In this document: piece by piece, positions 26,136 to 35,730 of the stretch
Position numbering within the stretch: position 1 is the stretch's first letter
Layout of the letters: each line of letters begins with the position of its first letter
The notes under the pieces: model-generated
Seen by the model: the letters and a program-made list of their open reading frames with translations, nothing else
Databases searched by the model: none
What the model was told of the DNA's origin: nothing
Program-made: the position numbers and the translations under genes
Source: Terasakiella pusilla DSM 6293
GTDB lineage: Bacteria; Pseudomonadota; Alphaproteobacteria; Rhodospirillales; Terasakiellaceae
DNA: 64,000 bases
Reading direction: 5' to 3'
Assembly: GCF_000688235.1 (NCBI RefSeq)
Contig: NZ_JHYO01000021.1
Location: 1 to 64,000 of the forward strand

Positions 26136-28818
26136 CGACCTTTGCCGCGCAAGTCTTAAATTCCGGGATTTTGCCGTAAGGATCCAGTTTCGGGTTGGTC
26201 AGCAGGTTCGCCGCCGCTTCCTTGAAACAAAATGGGATAAACACCATGCCGGGCGGGACATCGCGGTCCGGTCGGGCAAAGATATCGACGGTGCCGCGCC
26301 GCGTGCTGACCGTGATCAACTCACCTGCCGCCACATCCATGATCTTCATTTCCTTCGGGTTTAGGCTAGCAACGGGGATAGACTCGATTTGATCCAGCAC
26401 GTTGGATCGCCGCGTCATGGCCCCCGTGTGCCAATGTTCCAGCATCCGTCCGGTGGTCAGTACAAAGGGATAGTCCTGATCCGGTGTTTCATCCGGTGCG
26501 ATCAGGTCGGTCGGTACAATGCGCCCTTTTTGGCTGTCCGTCGGGAAGCCGCTATGGAACAAGATGGCTTGATCTTCCGGGTAGGTTGCGCTGTTTTCCG
26601 CCTCCAGCCGTTGCCATGTGATGCCTTTTAAGGAGGGCATGAGGGCCGACATTTCCCCAAAGACTTCGCGCGGGTGGCTGTAGGTCCAGTCCAGACCAAG
26701 GCGCTGCGCCATCTGGGTGATGATCCACAAGTCTTGCTTGGCCTCCCCCGGGGGTTGGGTGGCTTGGCGGCCCATCTGGACTTGGCGGTTGGTGTTGGTA
26801 AAGGTGCCATCCTTTTCGGGGAAGGCACTGGCAGGCAGGATCACATCGGCGTACATCGCCGTTTCGGTCAAAAAGATATCCTGCACCACAAGATGATCGA
26901 GTGTGGCAAGGGCCTTGCGTGCATTGCCCGCATCGGGATCGGACATGGCGGGGTTTTCCCCCATGATATACATGGCTTTGATCTGTCCGGCTTGGATGGC
27001 GTGCATGATCTCGACAACCGTCAGGCCGCGCACGGGATCAAGCTTTTGCCCCCATTCAGCCTCAAAACGCGCCACATTGTCTTCCACGCTTTGATAGTCG
27101 GGATAAACCATGGGGATCAATCCGGCATCGGACGCGCCTTGCACGTTATTTTGTCCGCGCAACGGATGCAGGCCCGTGCCTTCGCGCCCGATCTGTCCGG
27201 TGATGAGGGCAAGGGTGATCAGGCAGCGCGAATTGTCGGTGCCGTGCACATGCTGGGAAACCCCCATACCCCAAAAGATGATGGCACGCTTCGCCGAGGC
27301 ATAAAGCCGTGCGATCTCGCGGATTTCTGGCGCAGGGATGCCGTAGATCGGGGCCATGACTTCAGGGGCGAAGGATTTGATATTGTCGGCTAGCTTGTCA
27401 AAGTCTTGGGTGTTTTTGGCAATATAATCTGCGTTGGTCAGCCCTTCTTCAATAATCGTGTAGATCATGGCGTTGAGCAAAGCAACGTCACTGCCGGATT
27501 TAAACTGCACCATATGATCGGCAAAGCGGGTCAGGGCTTGGCGGCGCGGATCCATGACAATCAGCTTGCTGCCTTGCTTCACGGCCTTTTTGATATAGGT
27601 GGCGGCAACCGGATGGTTTTGGGCGGGCCGTGCCCCGATGACGATGATCACATCAGATTTTAAGGCATCCATAAAGGGTGCGGAGACAGCAGCAGACCCG
27701 ATCCCTTCCATCAAGGCGGCAACGCTGGAGGCATGACAGAGCCGCGTGCAATGATCCACATTGTTGGTGCCAAATCCGGTGCGGACCAGCTTTTGAAACA
27801 GATAGGCTTCCTCGTTAGACCCTTTGGCGGACCCAAAGCCTGCAAGCTGATCGGGCGCAAAGGCTTTAAATCCGCCCGCGGCTTTCTCCAACGCTTCTTC
27901 CCAGCTGGCCTCATAAAAATGGGTCAGTGGGGTGGTCGGGTCCATTTGTTCTTTTGGCGCATCGGGCTTGCGGATCAAGGGCTTGGTCAGGCGATGGGTG
28001 TGGTGGATATAATCAAACCCGAAACGCCCTTTAACACAAAGCTTTTCTTCATTCGCCGGACCGTCGCGACCTTCCACCTTGATCAAGTGATCGTCTTTGA
28101 CATGATAGGTTACTTGGCACCCAACCCCACAGAAGGGACAGAGCGAGTCGATGGTTTTATCGGCGGCTTCACTGGGCACCGCGTCGCCTGTTTGCGGATT
28201 GCGGGGCAGCAACGCCCCTGTCGGGCAGGCTTGCACACATTCCCCACAGGCGACACAGGTACTGGCATCGACCAGATCATTCTGATCGAAAGACACCAGA
28301 CTGTCGGCCCCGCGATAGGCCATGCCCAGCACATCGTTGCTTTGGATATCCTGGCAGGCGCGCACACAGTTGGTGCAATGGATGCAGGCGCTTAAATTCA
28401 CTGCAAGGGCAGGGTGGCTGTAATCTTGCTCAACTGCATGGGTGGCGGGGAAGCGGCTTTCAGCAATGCCGACCTCGTCTGCCATCTTCCAAAAATGTGA
28501 TTTGGGATCGGGGCAGGTAGCGCGGTCCGGTTGATCGGTGATCAGCAGTTCCATCACCATTTTGCGCGATTTCAGCACGCGATCGGAATGGGTGTGAACC
28601 ACCATATCTGCGCTGGCTTTGCGCATGCAGGAGGCCGCAAGCATGCGCTCCCCTTCCACCTCCACCACGCACAGGCGGCAGTTGCCGTCGGCTTTGTTGT
28701 ATTGATGATACCCGGAACAGAGATGCGGCAGGGTCATGCCTTCGCGTTTGGCGATGTCAAACAGGGTGTCATGTTCATCGGCCTGCACGATCTTGTCATT
28801 GAGGCGGAAGCTAATCAT
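26113..28818 (-). CDS. NAD-dependent formate dehydrogenase, catalytic alpha subunit
   Basis: A 901-residue molybdenum or tungsten bis-MGD enzyme that oxidises formate to CO2. Domains in order: ferredoxin-like [2Fe-2S] (Cys34, 47, 50, 64); two [4Fe-4S] sites (Cys145-155 and Cys188-198); the MGD-domain [4Fe-4S] (Cys227, 230, 234, 261); and the active site Cys361-His362 in RLCHASS, so a Cys- and not a selenocysteine-type enzyme. The His-Cys3 cluster region found in NuoG-like proteins (around 95-108) has only one Cys here. It starts immediately after the beta-subunit stop. Its 3' end overlaps a convergent glycosyltransferase. Confidence 0.93.
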   Translation of the reverse strand: MISFRLNDKIVQADEHDTLFDIAKREGMTLPHLCSGYHQYNKADGNCRLCVVEVEGERMLAASCMRKASADMVVHTHSDRVLKSRKMVMELLITDQPDRATCPDPKSHFWKMADEVGIAESRFPATHAVEQDYSHPALAVNLSACIHCTNCVRACQDIQSNDVLGMAYRGADSLVSFDQNDLVDASTCVACGECVQACPTGALLPRNPQTGDAVPSEAADKTIDSLCPFCGVGCQVTYHVKDDHLIKVEGRDGPANEEKLCVKGRFGFDYIHHTHRLTKPLIRKPDAPKEQMDPTTPLTHFYEASWEEALEKAAGGFKAFAPDQLAGFGSAKGSNEEAYLFQKLVRTGFGTNNVDHCTRLCHASSVAALMEGIGSAAVSAPFMDALKSDVIIVIGARPAQNHPVAATYIKKAVKQGSKLIVMDPRRQALTRFADHMVQFKSGSDVALLNAMIYTIIEEGLTNADYIAKNTQDFDKLADNIKSFAPEVMAPIYGIPAPEIREIARLYASAKRAIIFWGMGVSQHVHGTDNSRCLITLALITGQIGREGTGLHPLRGQNNVQGASDAGLIPMVYPDYQSVEDNVARFEAEWGQKLDPVRGLTVVEIMHAIQAGQIKAMYIMGENPAMSDPDAGNARKALATLDHLVVQDIFLTETAMYADVILPASAFPEKDGTFTNTNRQVQMGRQATQPPGEAKQDLWIITQMAQRLGLDWTYSHPREVFGEMSALMPSLKGITWQRLEAENSATYPEDQAILFHSGFPTDSQKGRIVPTDLIAPDETPDQDYPFVLTTGRMLEHWHTGAMTRRSNVLDQIESIPVASLNPKEMKIMDVAAGELITVSTRRGTVDIFARPDRDVPPGMVFIPFCFKEAAANLLTNPKLDPYGKIPEFKTCAAKVVKTPVSS

Positions 28819-30270
28819 TTAAAAATCCTCCGCAAAATGGGTTAGGGCACTTAACAAGGGATTGGGCGCGGCTTGACCCAGCCCGCAAATGGAACTGTCG
28901 CGCATCACGTAAGACAGCTCGCTCATCAGGTCTGTATCGGGATGATCTTCTTGCAGCAGGTGGGTCAGTTTATGACAGCCGACACGACAGGGGGTGCATT
29001 GTCCGCAACTTTCATGGTCAAAAAAGTCCATCAGGTTGGCGACTACATCTTTCATATTATCCTGATCGGACAGCACAATCACGGCCGCTGACCCAATAAA
29101 GCAGCCATATTCTTCCAACACACCAAAGCTTAAGGGAAGATCGGCTCTATGAGCGGGTAAAATCCCGCCCGATGCCCCGCCCGGCAGGTAGGCTTTAAAC
29201 TGATGCTCGTCCAGCATCCCGCCTGCCATCTTGATTAACGCGGCGGCGGTAATATCTGTGGGGGCTTCAAAGACACCGGGATTTTTGATGCGACCGGAAA
29301 CAGAATAAAACCGTTTGCTTGCTGCGGCTGGTCCGTCTGCCAAAATTTCTTGCACCCGCCAGAGGGTCTCAACGTTGTTGATCAGGGTCGGGCGACCAAA
29401 CAGGCCTTCTTGGGCGGGGTAAGGCGGCTTGATGCGGGGCAGGCCGCGCTTGCCTTCCAGACTTTCCAGCAGGGCGGTTTCTTCCCCGCAGATATAGGCA
29501 CCCGCCCCGCGGCGCAGGTGAATGGGGATCGGACTGTTCAGTTTCGGGATTTCAGTTTCAAGGATATGGCGCACGTGGGCATATTCATCACGCAGGTAGA
29601 TATAGATATCCTTGGCTTTGATGGTATGGGCGGCGATCAACATCCCTTCCAAGACTTTGTGCGGGTTGGTTTCCAGACAGTGGCGATCTTTAAAGGTGCC
29701 GGGCTCACCCTCATCAGCGTTGACGACCAGCACGCGATTGTCCGCGGCGTTCAACATAAAGCGCCATTTTTGCGCAACGGGAAAGCCTGCGCCGCCAAGC
29801 CCACGTAAACCGGAGGCCTCCAGTTTCTCCATCACCACGTGTGGGTCGGGTAGGGGCATATAGGCGTAGTCTTCAAAAGCGATATAATCCGGTATCTCGA
29901 TCGCATCTTTCAGGGAGAAATTAACCGGTGCGTTATGGCACTGCCCGACACAAGGCACGCCATGCCCATCGCCAATGCCAAACAACGCACAGCTGATGCC
30001 GGAACAGGACTTGTGGACGGGGGCCGGATTGTCGATATGAAAGTGCGCATAAAAGCTTGCGACCTCAAAGACTTGGGCTTGAGACAGCTGCATGACTTGG
30101 GCAAGGGCGGCGATGGTGTCTTTATGCAGTTGCCCATAATGGTCCTGCACGCGATGCAGGTTTTCAATTAACAGGTCGCGCTGGTGGGCATCGCTGCCGA
30201 GTAGGGCCGTGATCTCATCCGCCAGCTTTTGATCGGTCTGACGGCCTTTGGGGAAGAACTGTTTTTTCAT
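28819..30270 (-). CDS. Formate dehydrogenase beta subunit, fused NuoE/NuoF type
   Basis: A 483-residue diaphorase subunit. Residues 1-135 are NuoE-like with a thioredoxin-type [2Fe-2S] set Cys89, Cys94, Cys107, Cys111; the gap between the two Cys pairs is 12 residues, far shorter than in stand-alone NuoE. From about 155 it is NuoF-like, with the NADH/FMN motif GLRGLGGAGFPVAQKW and a C-terminal [4Fe-4S] SCGQCTPCRVGC. It passes electrons from the alpha subunit to NAD+. Layout resembles the two-subunit Fdh1 of methylotrophs. No separate gamma (FdsG), FdsC or FdsD is adjacent. Confidence 0.92.
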   Translation of the reverse strand: MKKQFFPKGRQTDQKLADEITALLGSDAHQRDLLIENLHRVQDHYGQLHKDTIAALAQVMQLSQAQVFEVASFYAHFHIDNPAPVHKSCSGISCALFGIGDGHGVPCVGQCHNAPVNFSLKDAIEIPDYIAFEDYAYMPLPDPHVVMEKLEASGLRGLGGAGFPVAQKWRFMLNAADNRVLVVNADEGEPGTFKDRHCLETNPHKVLEGMLIAAHTIKAKDIYIYLRDEYAHVRHILETEIPKLNSPIPIHLRRGAGAYICGEETALLESLEGKRGLPRIKPPYPAQEGLFGRPTLINNVETLWRVQEILADGPAAASKRFYSVSGRIKNPGVFEAPTDITAAALIKMAGGMLDEHQFKAYLPGGASGGILPAHRADLPLSFGVLEEYGCFIGSAAVIVLSDQDNMKDVVANLMDFFDHESCGQCTPCRVGCHKLTHLLQEDHPDTDLMSELSYVMRDSSICGLGQAAPNPLLSALTHFAEDF

Positions 30271-30377
30271 AGCGCGATGATATCTGTTTCATTGAACGAT
30301 TAATTACTTATATGTCATTTATACCACAGATCATTTTTAAAAGTGACACCAGCAAACAGAAAAAAGGAGGCGGGAAC

Positions 30378-31493
30378 ATGCTTATCGGCGTTCCAAAAGA
30401 AATTAAAAACCACGAATATCGAGTCGGCCTGACACCTAGCTCCGTTCGGGAAATGTGCGCTCATGGTCATCAGGTGATCGTTGAAACCATGGCGGGGGAC
30501 GGAATTGGATGCAGCGATGACGACTATATCGCTGCAGGGGGACAAGTCGTCGGCACCGCAGCGGAAATTTTTAGTCGTGCAGAGATGATTATCAAGGTCA
30601 AGGAACCGCAGGCCAGTGAATATGCGCAACTGCGCGAAGGTCAGCTTCTCTTTACTTACCTGCACCTTGCGCCCGATGCTGCGCAGACAGAAGGACTGGT
30701 GAAATCTGGTGCGACCTGCATTGCCTATGAAACCATTACCGATAAACGCGGCGGCTTGCCGCTCTTGGCTCCTATGTCGGAAGTGGCGGGGCGCATGTCC
30801 ATTCAGGTTGGCGCAACGGCCTTGCAAAAAGCCAACGGTGGTTGTGGCATGTTGCTGGGCGGGGTGCCGGGTGTCGCCCCTGCAAAAGTCGTCGTTATTG
30901 GCGGCGGTGTGGTGGGTACCAATGCGGCGCGCATGGCGATCGGGTTGGGTGCGGATGTCACGGTGCTTGATCGGTCCCTCGAACGGATCGCCTATCTGGA
31001 TGACGTGTTTGGTCCGGCGATGAAGACCCTGTTCGCCACCGTCGATGCCACTGAAAAGCTGGTGCTGGAGGCTGATCTGGTCATTGGTGCGGTGCTGGTC
31101 CCGGGGGCGGCGGCCCCCAAACTGATTAAACGGGAACAACTCTCAGCCATGAAAAAAGGCTCGGTGATTGTGGATGTGGCGATCGACCAAGGCGGATGCT
31201 TTGAAACATCAAAAGCCACAACCCACGCAGACCCGACTTACATCGTGGATGATGTGGTGCATTATTGTGTTGCCAACATGCCGGGTGCGGTCGCAAGAAC
31301 ATCGACTTTTGCACTTAACCACGCAACGCTCCCTTTTGCTTTGGCGTTGGCGAATAAGGGCTGGAAACAAGCCTGCGCGGACGATGCGCATCTCTTGGCG
31401 GGCTTAAACGTTCATGCGGGCAAAGTTACCTATAAGGCGGTGGCGGACGCCTTGGGCTACGACTACACAGACCCTAAAAGCCTATTGGGATAA
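30378..31493 (+). CDS. ald: Alanine dehydrogenase
   Basis: A 371-residue NAD-dependent alanine dehydrogenase that interconverts L-alanine with pyruvate and ammonia. It begins [19 protein letters not shown], has the Rossmann motif [12 protein letters not shown] and the C-terminal [15 protein letters not shown]. The ATG at 30378 has a consensus AAGGAGG at 30363-30370; a further-upstream in-frame ATG at 30312 is rejected. It is divergent from the formate dehydrogenase operon; the shared 107 bases should hold both promoters. Monocistronic. Confidence 0.94.
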   Translation: MLIGVPKEIKNHEYRVGLTPSSVREMCAHGHQVIVETMAGDGIGCSDDDYIAAGGQVVGTAAEIFSRAEMIIKVKEPQASEYAQLREGQLLFTYLHLAPDAAQTEGLVKSGATCIAYETITDKRGGLPLLAPMSEVAGRMSIQVGATALQKANGGCGMLLGGVPGVAPAKVVVIGGGVVGTNAARMAIGLGADVTVLDRSLERIAYLDDVFGPAMKTLFATVDATEKLVLEADLVIGAVLVPGAAAPKLIKREQLSAMKKGSVIVDVAIDQGGCFETSKATTHADPTYIVDDVVHYCVANMPGAVARTSTFALNHATLPFALALANKGWKQACADDAHLLAGLNVHAGKVTYKAVADALGYDYTDPKSLLG

Positions 31494-31514
31494 TGCAGAA
31501 AGAGTGTCCCTCTA

Positions 31515-31661
31515 GCGCATGACTTTGCCCCCATCAAAGGGAATGGTCTGCCCCGTCATAAAGCCCGCTGCGTCACTTGCGAGCATTTGAACGAAGGCGG
31601 AGACTTCCTCATATGTCGTCATGCGCTTTAGAGGGACGCTGTCTTTCCAGTCTTGTAGTTC
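31515..31661 (-). pseudogene. C-terminal remnant of a short-chain dehydrogenase/reductase
   Basis: The minus strand encodes about 49 residues of an SDR C-terminus: SVPLKRMTTYEEVSAFV, then MLASDAAGFMTGQTIPFDGG. The Rossmann and catalytic parts are missing. Upstream, the frame runs through a perfect hairpin and into the end of the BaiN-like gene, so there is no room for the rest of an SDR. It is a leftover of a deleted gene. The frame nominally opens at 31754, but that part overlaps the neighbouring gene and has no family match. Confidence 0.72.
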
Positions 31662-31666
31662 CTCCT

Positions 31667-31695
31667 CGTCATGCCGCACGTGTTGCGGCATGACG
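31667..31695. repeat. Perfect 12-bp stem inverted repeat
   Basis: CGTCATGCCGCA (31667-31678) and TGCGGCATGACG (31684-31695) pair perfectly around a 5-base loop. It lies between the SDR remnant and the stop of the BaiN-like gene (31712). No T-run follows on either strand, so it is not a standard intrinsic terminator; it looks like a REP-like or dispersed hairpin element. Confidence 0.7.
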
Positions 31696-31711
31696 GATGA
31701 GTGTATGTGCC

Positions 31712-32890
31712 TTAAACAAACTGTCCGGCGCAGTAGCCGGAGGCCCAGGCCCATTGGAAGTTATAGCCGCCGAGGTGTCCGGTCACGTCGATGACTTCAC
31801 CGATGAAATGGAGGCCGGGGACTTTATTGGCTTCGAAGGTTTTTGAGGACAGCTCGTTGGTATCGACGCCGCCGGACATGACTTCGGCGGTGCGATAGCC
31901 TTCGGTGCCGCTGGGGATCAGGGACCAGTTGTTGATACTGTCGGCCAATTCCTTAAGTTTTTTATCTGAAAGTTCAGCCAGCTTGCCGTTGCAGTCGGCA
32001 TTTTCCGCAAAGCGGTGGGCGAGGCGTTTGGGCAGCAGGGTGGCAAGGGTGGTCTTGGCTTCCTGTTTCGGGTTCGATTGTTTGGCCTGCTTGAGGGCCT
32101 CAAACACATCCACATCGGGTAACAGGTTGATGACAACCGCATCCCCTGGGTTCCAGTAAGACGAAATTTGCAGCACCGACGGTCCACTGATGCCTTTGTG
32201 GGTGAAGAGCAAGGCTTCGCGGAACGTGGTCTTGCTGCAACTGATGACGGCATCAAGCGCAATGCCTTGAAAGCCGTCCAGCTTGTCGCGGGTGGCTTGA
32301 TCGAAGGTGAAGGGGACAAGGGCTGGGCGCGGATGAATGACGTTGAGGCCAAACAGTTCAGCTTGTCTCAGGCCAAAGTTGCTGGCCCCGATCTTGGGGA
32401 TGGACAGACCGCCCGTGGCGATGACCAGTTTTTCACATTCGACTTCGGTTTCGTCGGTCAGGATCAAAAAGCCGTTTTCGGTTTTGCTTACGCCTTCAAT
32501 TTTGGTGTTGAGGCGAATGTCGACACCTGCTTTTTGACATTCTGTTTTCAACATATCAATGATCTGCTGGGCGCTGTCGTCGCAAAAAAGTTGCCCGTGA
32601 TCGCGTTCATGACAAGTAATGCCATATTCACTGATCAGGCTGATAAAGTCCCAATTCGTGTAGCGTTTCAGCGCGGACTTACAAAAATGCGGATTTTGCG
32701 AGATATAGTTTTTCGGCTGCACATCCATATTTGTGAAGTTACAGCGTCCCCCGCCGGAGATACGGATTTTTTCTGCCAGTTTTTTTGCGTGATCTAAAAC
32801 CAGTGTTTTGCGCCCGCGCTTGCCAGCCTCGATCGCACACATCATACCGGCGGCACCGGCCCCGATTATCAGCACATCCGTTTTTATCAT
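31712..32890 (-). CDS. BaiN/RdsA-family NAD(P)/FAD-dependent oxidoreductase
   Basis: A 392-residue flavoprotein of the HI0933/YhiN family. It begins with the FAD-binding motif DVLIIGAGAAGMMCA and the family signature KIRISGGGRCNFTN, and ends with GVDTNELSSKTFEA and GGYNFQWAWASGY. I start at the ATG at 32890; the 22 residues upstream are not conserved. The physiological substrate of this branch is unknown. It faces the iron-dependent alcohol dehydrogenase across 177 bases in which I see no clear structure. Confidence 0.9.
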   Translation of the reverse strand: MIKTDVLIIGAGAAGMMCAIEAGKRGRKTLVLDHAKKLAEKIRISGGGRCNFTNMDVQPKNYISQNPHFCKSALKRYTNWDFISLISEYGITCHERDHGQLFCDDSAQQIIDMLKTECQKAGVDIRLNTKIEGVSKTENGFLILTDETEVECEKLVIATGGLSIPKIGASNFGLRQAELFGLNVIHPRPALVPFTFDQATRDKLDGFQGIALDAVISCSKTTFREALLFTHKGISGPSVLQISSYWNPGDAVVINLLPDVDVFEALKQAKQSNPKQEAKTTLATLLPKRLAHRFAENADCNGKLAELSDKKLKELADSINNWSLIPSGTEGYRTAEVMSGGVDTNELSSKTFEANKVPGLHFIGEVIDVTGHLGGYNFQWAWASGYCAGQFV

Positions 32891-33067
32891 CTGACAGTAT
32901 GGTCCTGTTGAAAGGTCAAAAACTATCTTCTGACGCAAGATCGTGTATCTGTCCACCCCTTCTGGGCGGCAATCGGGTGATTCAGGAATGTGAATTTTAT
33001 TTTCAGCTTTGGTATTTATGGGATTTCTGTCATAGGATGAAGAAAATAAACAGTGGATAGATGAAAC

Positions 33068-34168
33068 ATGGTCGCAGGATTTGTTGCAAACGGTATTCCC
33101 GAACTCATCTTTGGGCGCGGCGTCTTTCAGCAGCTTTCAAAGCGCATCTCGCCTTTTGGAACGCGGGTTCTGGTGGTGGGGGGTGTCTATACGGACAATC
33201 ATCCAAGCCTGTTAAAAGAGGCAATGGATCATTTGCAGGTCTCCGGCCTTGCGATTACCCATGTGTCAGCGGGGGGCAAGCAAACCCAAGAAGCTGCGAA
33301 GACGATCCGCGAAGAGATTGACCTGAGGGATTTTGACTGTGTTGTCTCCATCGGGGGGAGCCGCGCCATTGATACGGGCAAGTTACTATCCATGAAGGGC
33401 CAACCCCATATTGCGGTGCCGACCACGGCCGGAACAGGGGCTGCGATGAATGGTGTGATCTTTGGCGGCAAAACGGCGTATGAGGAAACCCGAAAAACCA
33501 GTCTGGTGCCGAGTATGGTCCTTGCCGATCCGGCATTTTTGGATGAGATGGCACGTGATGATTTCGCGGCACGGGCGTTGGGTGTGCTGGCGCTGTTGAT
33601 GGAGGCCTATGTCTCCCCCAAAGCGACTGTGTTGTCCGATGCGCTGGTCTGGTCGGGACTGGAAGCGTTTGCCCGCGGATTTGTGAGTGGACTGGAAGGG
33701 GATCAGGCCGGACGGGATGACGTGTTTTATGCATCCTTAATTGCGGGGATTGGGTCCGGTCAGGCTGGGTTTGGGTTGACCCATCAGCTTGCGGCTGCCT
33801 TTGAGCAAAAGACGCACCTCAGTTACGCCCAAGCCATTGCAACGATCTGTGCGGAAGTGAGTGATACGCTGATCCAGACGCTGAGCGATCGTTTGCCGGA
33901 TGCGGAAGCAATGGACAAATATGCCCTTATTGGGGAGCTGTTGGCGGCCCGTCCTTTTGAAGATCGCGAGGAAGCTTATGCGTCTTTGGTTGGCACCCTG
34001 CGGCGTTGGGTCGCACGCCTTGAATTGCCCAAGCTGGATTTATCCCCGCGTGACCTAAGTGCTGTCTGCCAGTCCTTGTTGGATGAGTGGGATGATCAGG
34101 TCCTCCCCGTTCGATTGAACGAGGAAGAAATGATGGTGGCTTTATTACGACGGCGTGCGCGCACTTAA
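33068..34168 (+). CDS. Iron-containing alcohol dehydrogenase family protein
   Basis: A 366-residue member of the group III (Fe-dependent) alcohol dehydrogenase fold. The NAD-binding region shows VVSIGGSRAIDTGK and VPTTAGTGA; the metal-binding region has His residues in LTHQLAAAFEQKTHLSYAQA. It is somewhat divergent from the classical AdhB/FucO sequences, so the substrate (alcohol, lactaldehyde, maleylacetate or phosphonate-type) is open. The stop lies 24 bases inside the convergent pentapeptide-repeat gene. Confidence 0.85.
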   Translation: MVAGFVANGIPELIFGRGVFQQLSKRISPFGTRVLVVGGVYTDNHPSLLKEAMDHLQVSGLAITHVSAGGKQTQEAAKTIREEIDLRDFDCVVSIGGSRAIDTGKLLSMKGQPHIAVPTTAGTGAAMNGVIFGGKTAYEETRKTSLVPSMVLADPAFLDEMARDDFAARALGVLALLMEAYVSPKATVLSDALVWSGLEAFARGFVSGLEGDQAGRDDVFYASLIAGIGSGQAGFGLTHQLAAAFEQKTHLSYAQAIATICAEVSDTLIQTLSDRLPDAEAMDKYALIGELLAARPFEDREEAYASLVGTLRRWVARLELPKLDLSPRDLSAVCQSLLDEWDDQVLPVRLNEEEMMVALLRRRART

Positions 34169-35650
34169 TGGCAATTGGGTCGTCTGGTCTGTAATTGCAC
34201 GTTTAATCTGATCAGAGATCAATCCCTGACAGGAGGTCAGATTGAGGCCGCGCAAGTTGGTCCGGTTCAGGTTTGCGCCACTGAAATTCACTTTATAGAG
34301 GGATGCCCCTTCTAGGTTCGCACCGGTTAAATCGGCCCCAAGCAGGTTGGCTTGGTCCATCTTGGCATTGCGCAGGTCTGCTTTGCTCAGGCGAGAAACC
34401 CGCAGGTCAGCACTGATCAATAAGGCTTTACGGAAAGTGGAGCCGGTCAGGTCCGCTTTGCGCAAGACAACGCTTGTGCAGTCAACTTCTTCAAAGTTGG
34501 ACTGGGGCAGGATCGCACGGGTAAAGTCGGCCCCTTCAAGGTCTTGCCCCCGAAAGTCGGAATGGGGACGGTTGGCTTGCTGTCCGATCTTGCCGCCGCT
34601 ATTTACCCAGACTTTATGAAGATCGAGACATTCATCAAGGTCCATGACTTCTTCAAAATCATCGCTGTCCGGTCCGGTTGGCTCAACAGGCTGGGCGGGT
34701 GCAGCCGCTTTTGTTTCTGCGACTTGTGGGCGCAGGTCTTCGGGGGGCGTGATTTTTTTGGTCTCACTGGCCGGAACGTCGGTCTGTGTTTTCACAGGCT
34801 GAGTTTCGCTTTTGCCGTAGTCGAAATCCGTTTTCGCGGCGGGTTTGTCTGCGGACGTGAAATCATAGCCAGCCTCTTTGGACTTATGAGGGGCCGCAGC
34901 GCCGCTTTCCTGCGTTTGTGCAGGCTGAGCTTTTTGCGACTTGTTAAATTCTGCGCTGCTATAATCCATCACGCCGCCATCGGCTTTGGCTTTTGTCTCG
35001 GATTTACCCCAGTCGAAACGTTCCGCATTTGCGTTGGGTTCTGCCCGTCTGCTCTGGTTAGGGGCTGGGGTAGAGAGTACTGGCTCACTGCCAAGGGCGC
35101 TTTTGCCCGGTGTGATGTTTTGGGTGAAGGTATCCGTGGTTAGGTCTTCTGATGTCAGCCCGTTGGTGGTGCGACGGTCTTGCCCTGAAAAATGTGGATT
35201 ATCGCGCATGCGGCGTTCTGGACCGAAATAATGGCGTACGCAAATGAAGCGCCGTGGTTTCAGGATCACAGCACGGGTGAAGCGGAGGTATTTAGATGCG
35301 TTAATGGGCTTACGCAACGCCCCCTCGATACCGGCGCGACAGGCTTCGCGCAGCATGTTTGTTGAGACTTTTTCCAGCAACAGCAGGACCGGTGTTTTGT
35401 AAAAGATGCCGTCTTTCATCGACCGGATTTTTTGCACAACGCTGATCCCGTTGACGCTCCCCAGCTTTAACGCCACGAGTATAACGTCCGGTTTCATGAC
35501 AGGAATGTGTTTTAAAGCTTCTTCCGGTGAAGGGGTGGCGACAAAGTCACCGATACCTGCATCCAGATAGGTTGTTCTGGCGATATCGATCGTTTCTGGA
35601 TCTTGATCGCACATAAGGACTTTATATGAACTGAAGTCAAAGTCAGGCAT
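34145..35650 (-). CDS. Pseudo-receiver domain / pentapeptide-repeat protein
   Basis: A 501-residue soluble protein. Residues 10-130 have a CheY-like receiver fold (YKVLMCDQDPET, PDVILVALKLGSVNG, and the conserved Lys in LRKPIN), but the phospho-acceptor Asp is Ala60, so it should not be phosphorylated in the usual way. A long low-complexity linker (about 170-350, rich in Lys, Ala, Pro, Gln) follows. The C-terminus (about 365-490) is a right-handed pentapeptide-repeat helix (for example LSKADLRNAKMDQANLLGAD). It lies 81 bases downstream of the pomA/pomB-like stator genes on the same strand. Function unknown; motor regulation or scaffolding is a guess. Confidence 0.8.
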   Translation of the reverse strand: MPDFDFSSYKVLMCDQDPETIDIARTTYLDAGIGDFVATPSPEEALKHIPVMKPDVILVALKLGSVNGISVVQKIRSMKDGIFYKTPVLLLLEKVSTNMLREACRAGIEGALRKPINASKYLRFTRAVILKPRRFICVRHYFGPERRMRDNPHFSGQDRRTTNGLTSEDLTTDTFTQNITPGKSALGSEPVLSTPAPNQSRRAEPNANAERFDWGKSETKAKADGGVMDYSSAEFNKSQKAQPAQTQESGAAAPHKSKEAGYDFTSADKPAAKTDFDYGKSETQPVKTQTDVPASETKKITPPEDLRPQVAETKAAAPAQPVEPTGPDSDDFEEVMDLDECLDLHKVWVNSGGKIGQQANRPHSDFRGQDLEGADFTRAILPQSNFEEVDCTSVVLRKADLTGSTFRKALLISADLRVSRLSKADLRNAKMDQANLLGADLTGANLEGASLYKVNFSGANLNRTNLRGLNLTSCQGLISDQIKRAITDQTTQLPLSARTPS

Positions 35651-35730
35651 AATTTATTCGTTTTCCGTCCAGCTGCAGAACTATAATCTATCATACCCGT
35701 AAATAGCACGGGTTCAACTGTCTGAGAAGA

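Noticed and set aside
27714-27780. Possible selenocysteine in formate dehydrogenase
   Set aside because: The active-site codon reads as Cys (Cys361) and the frame is continuous; no in-frame UGA is needed.
26674-28395. Long plus-strand open frames across the formate dehydrogenase alpha gene (for example 26674-27393)
   Set aside because: They lie entirely inside a well-supported gene on the other strand and show no family features; they are shadows caused by codon bias.
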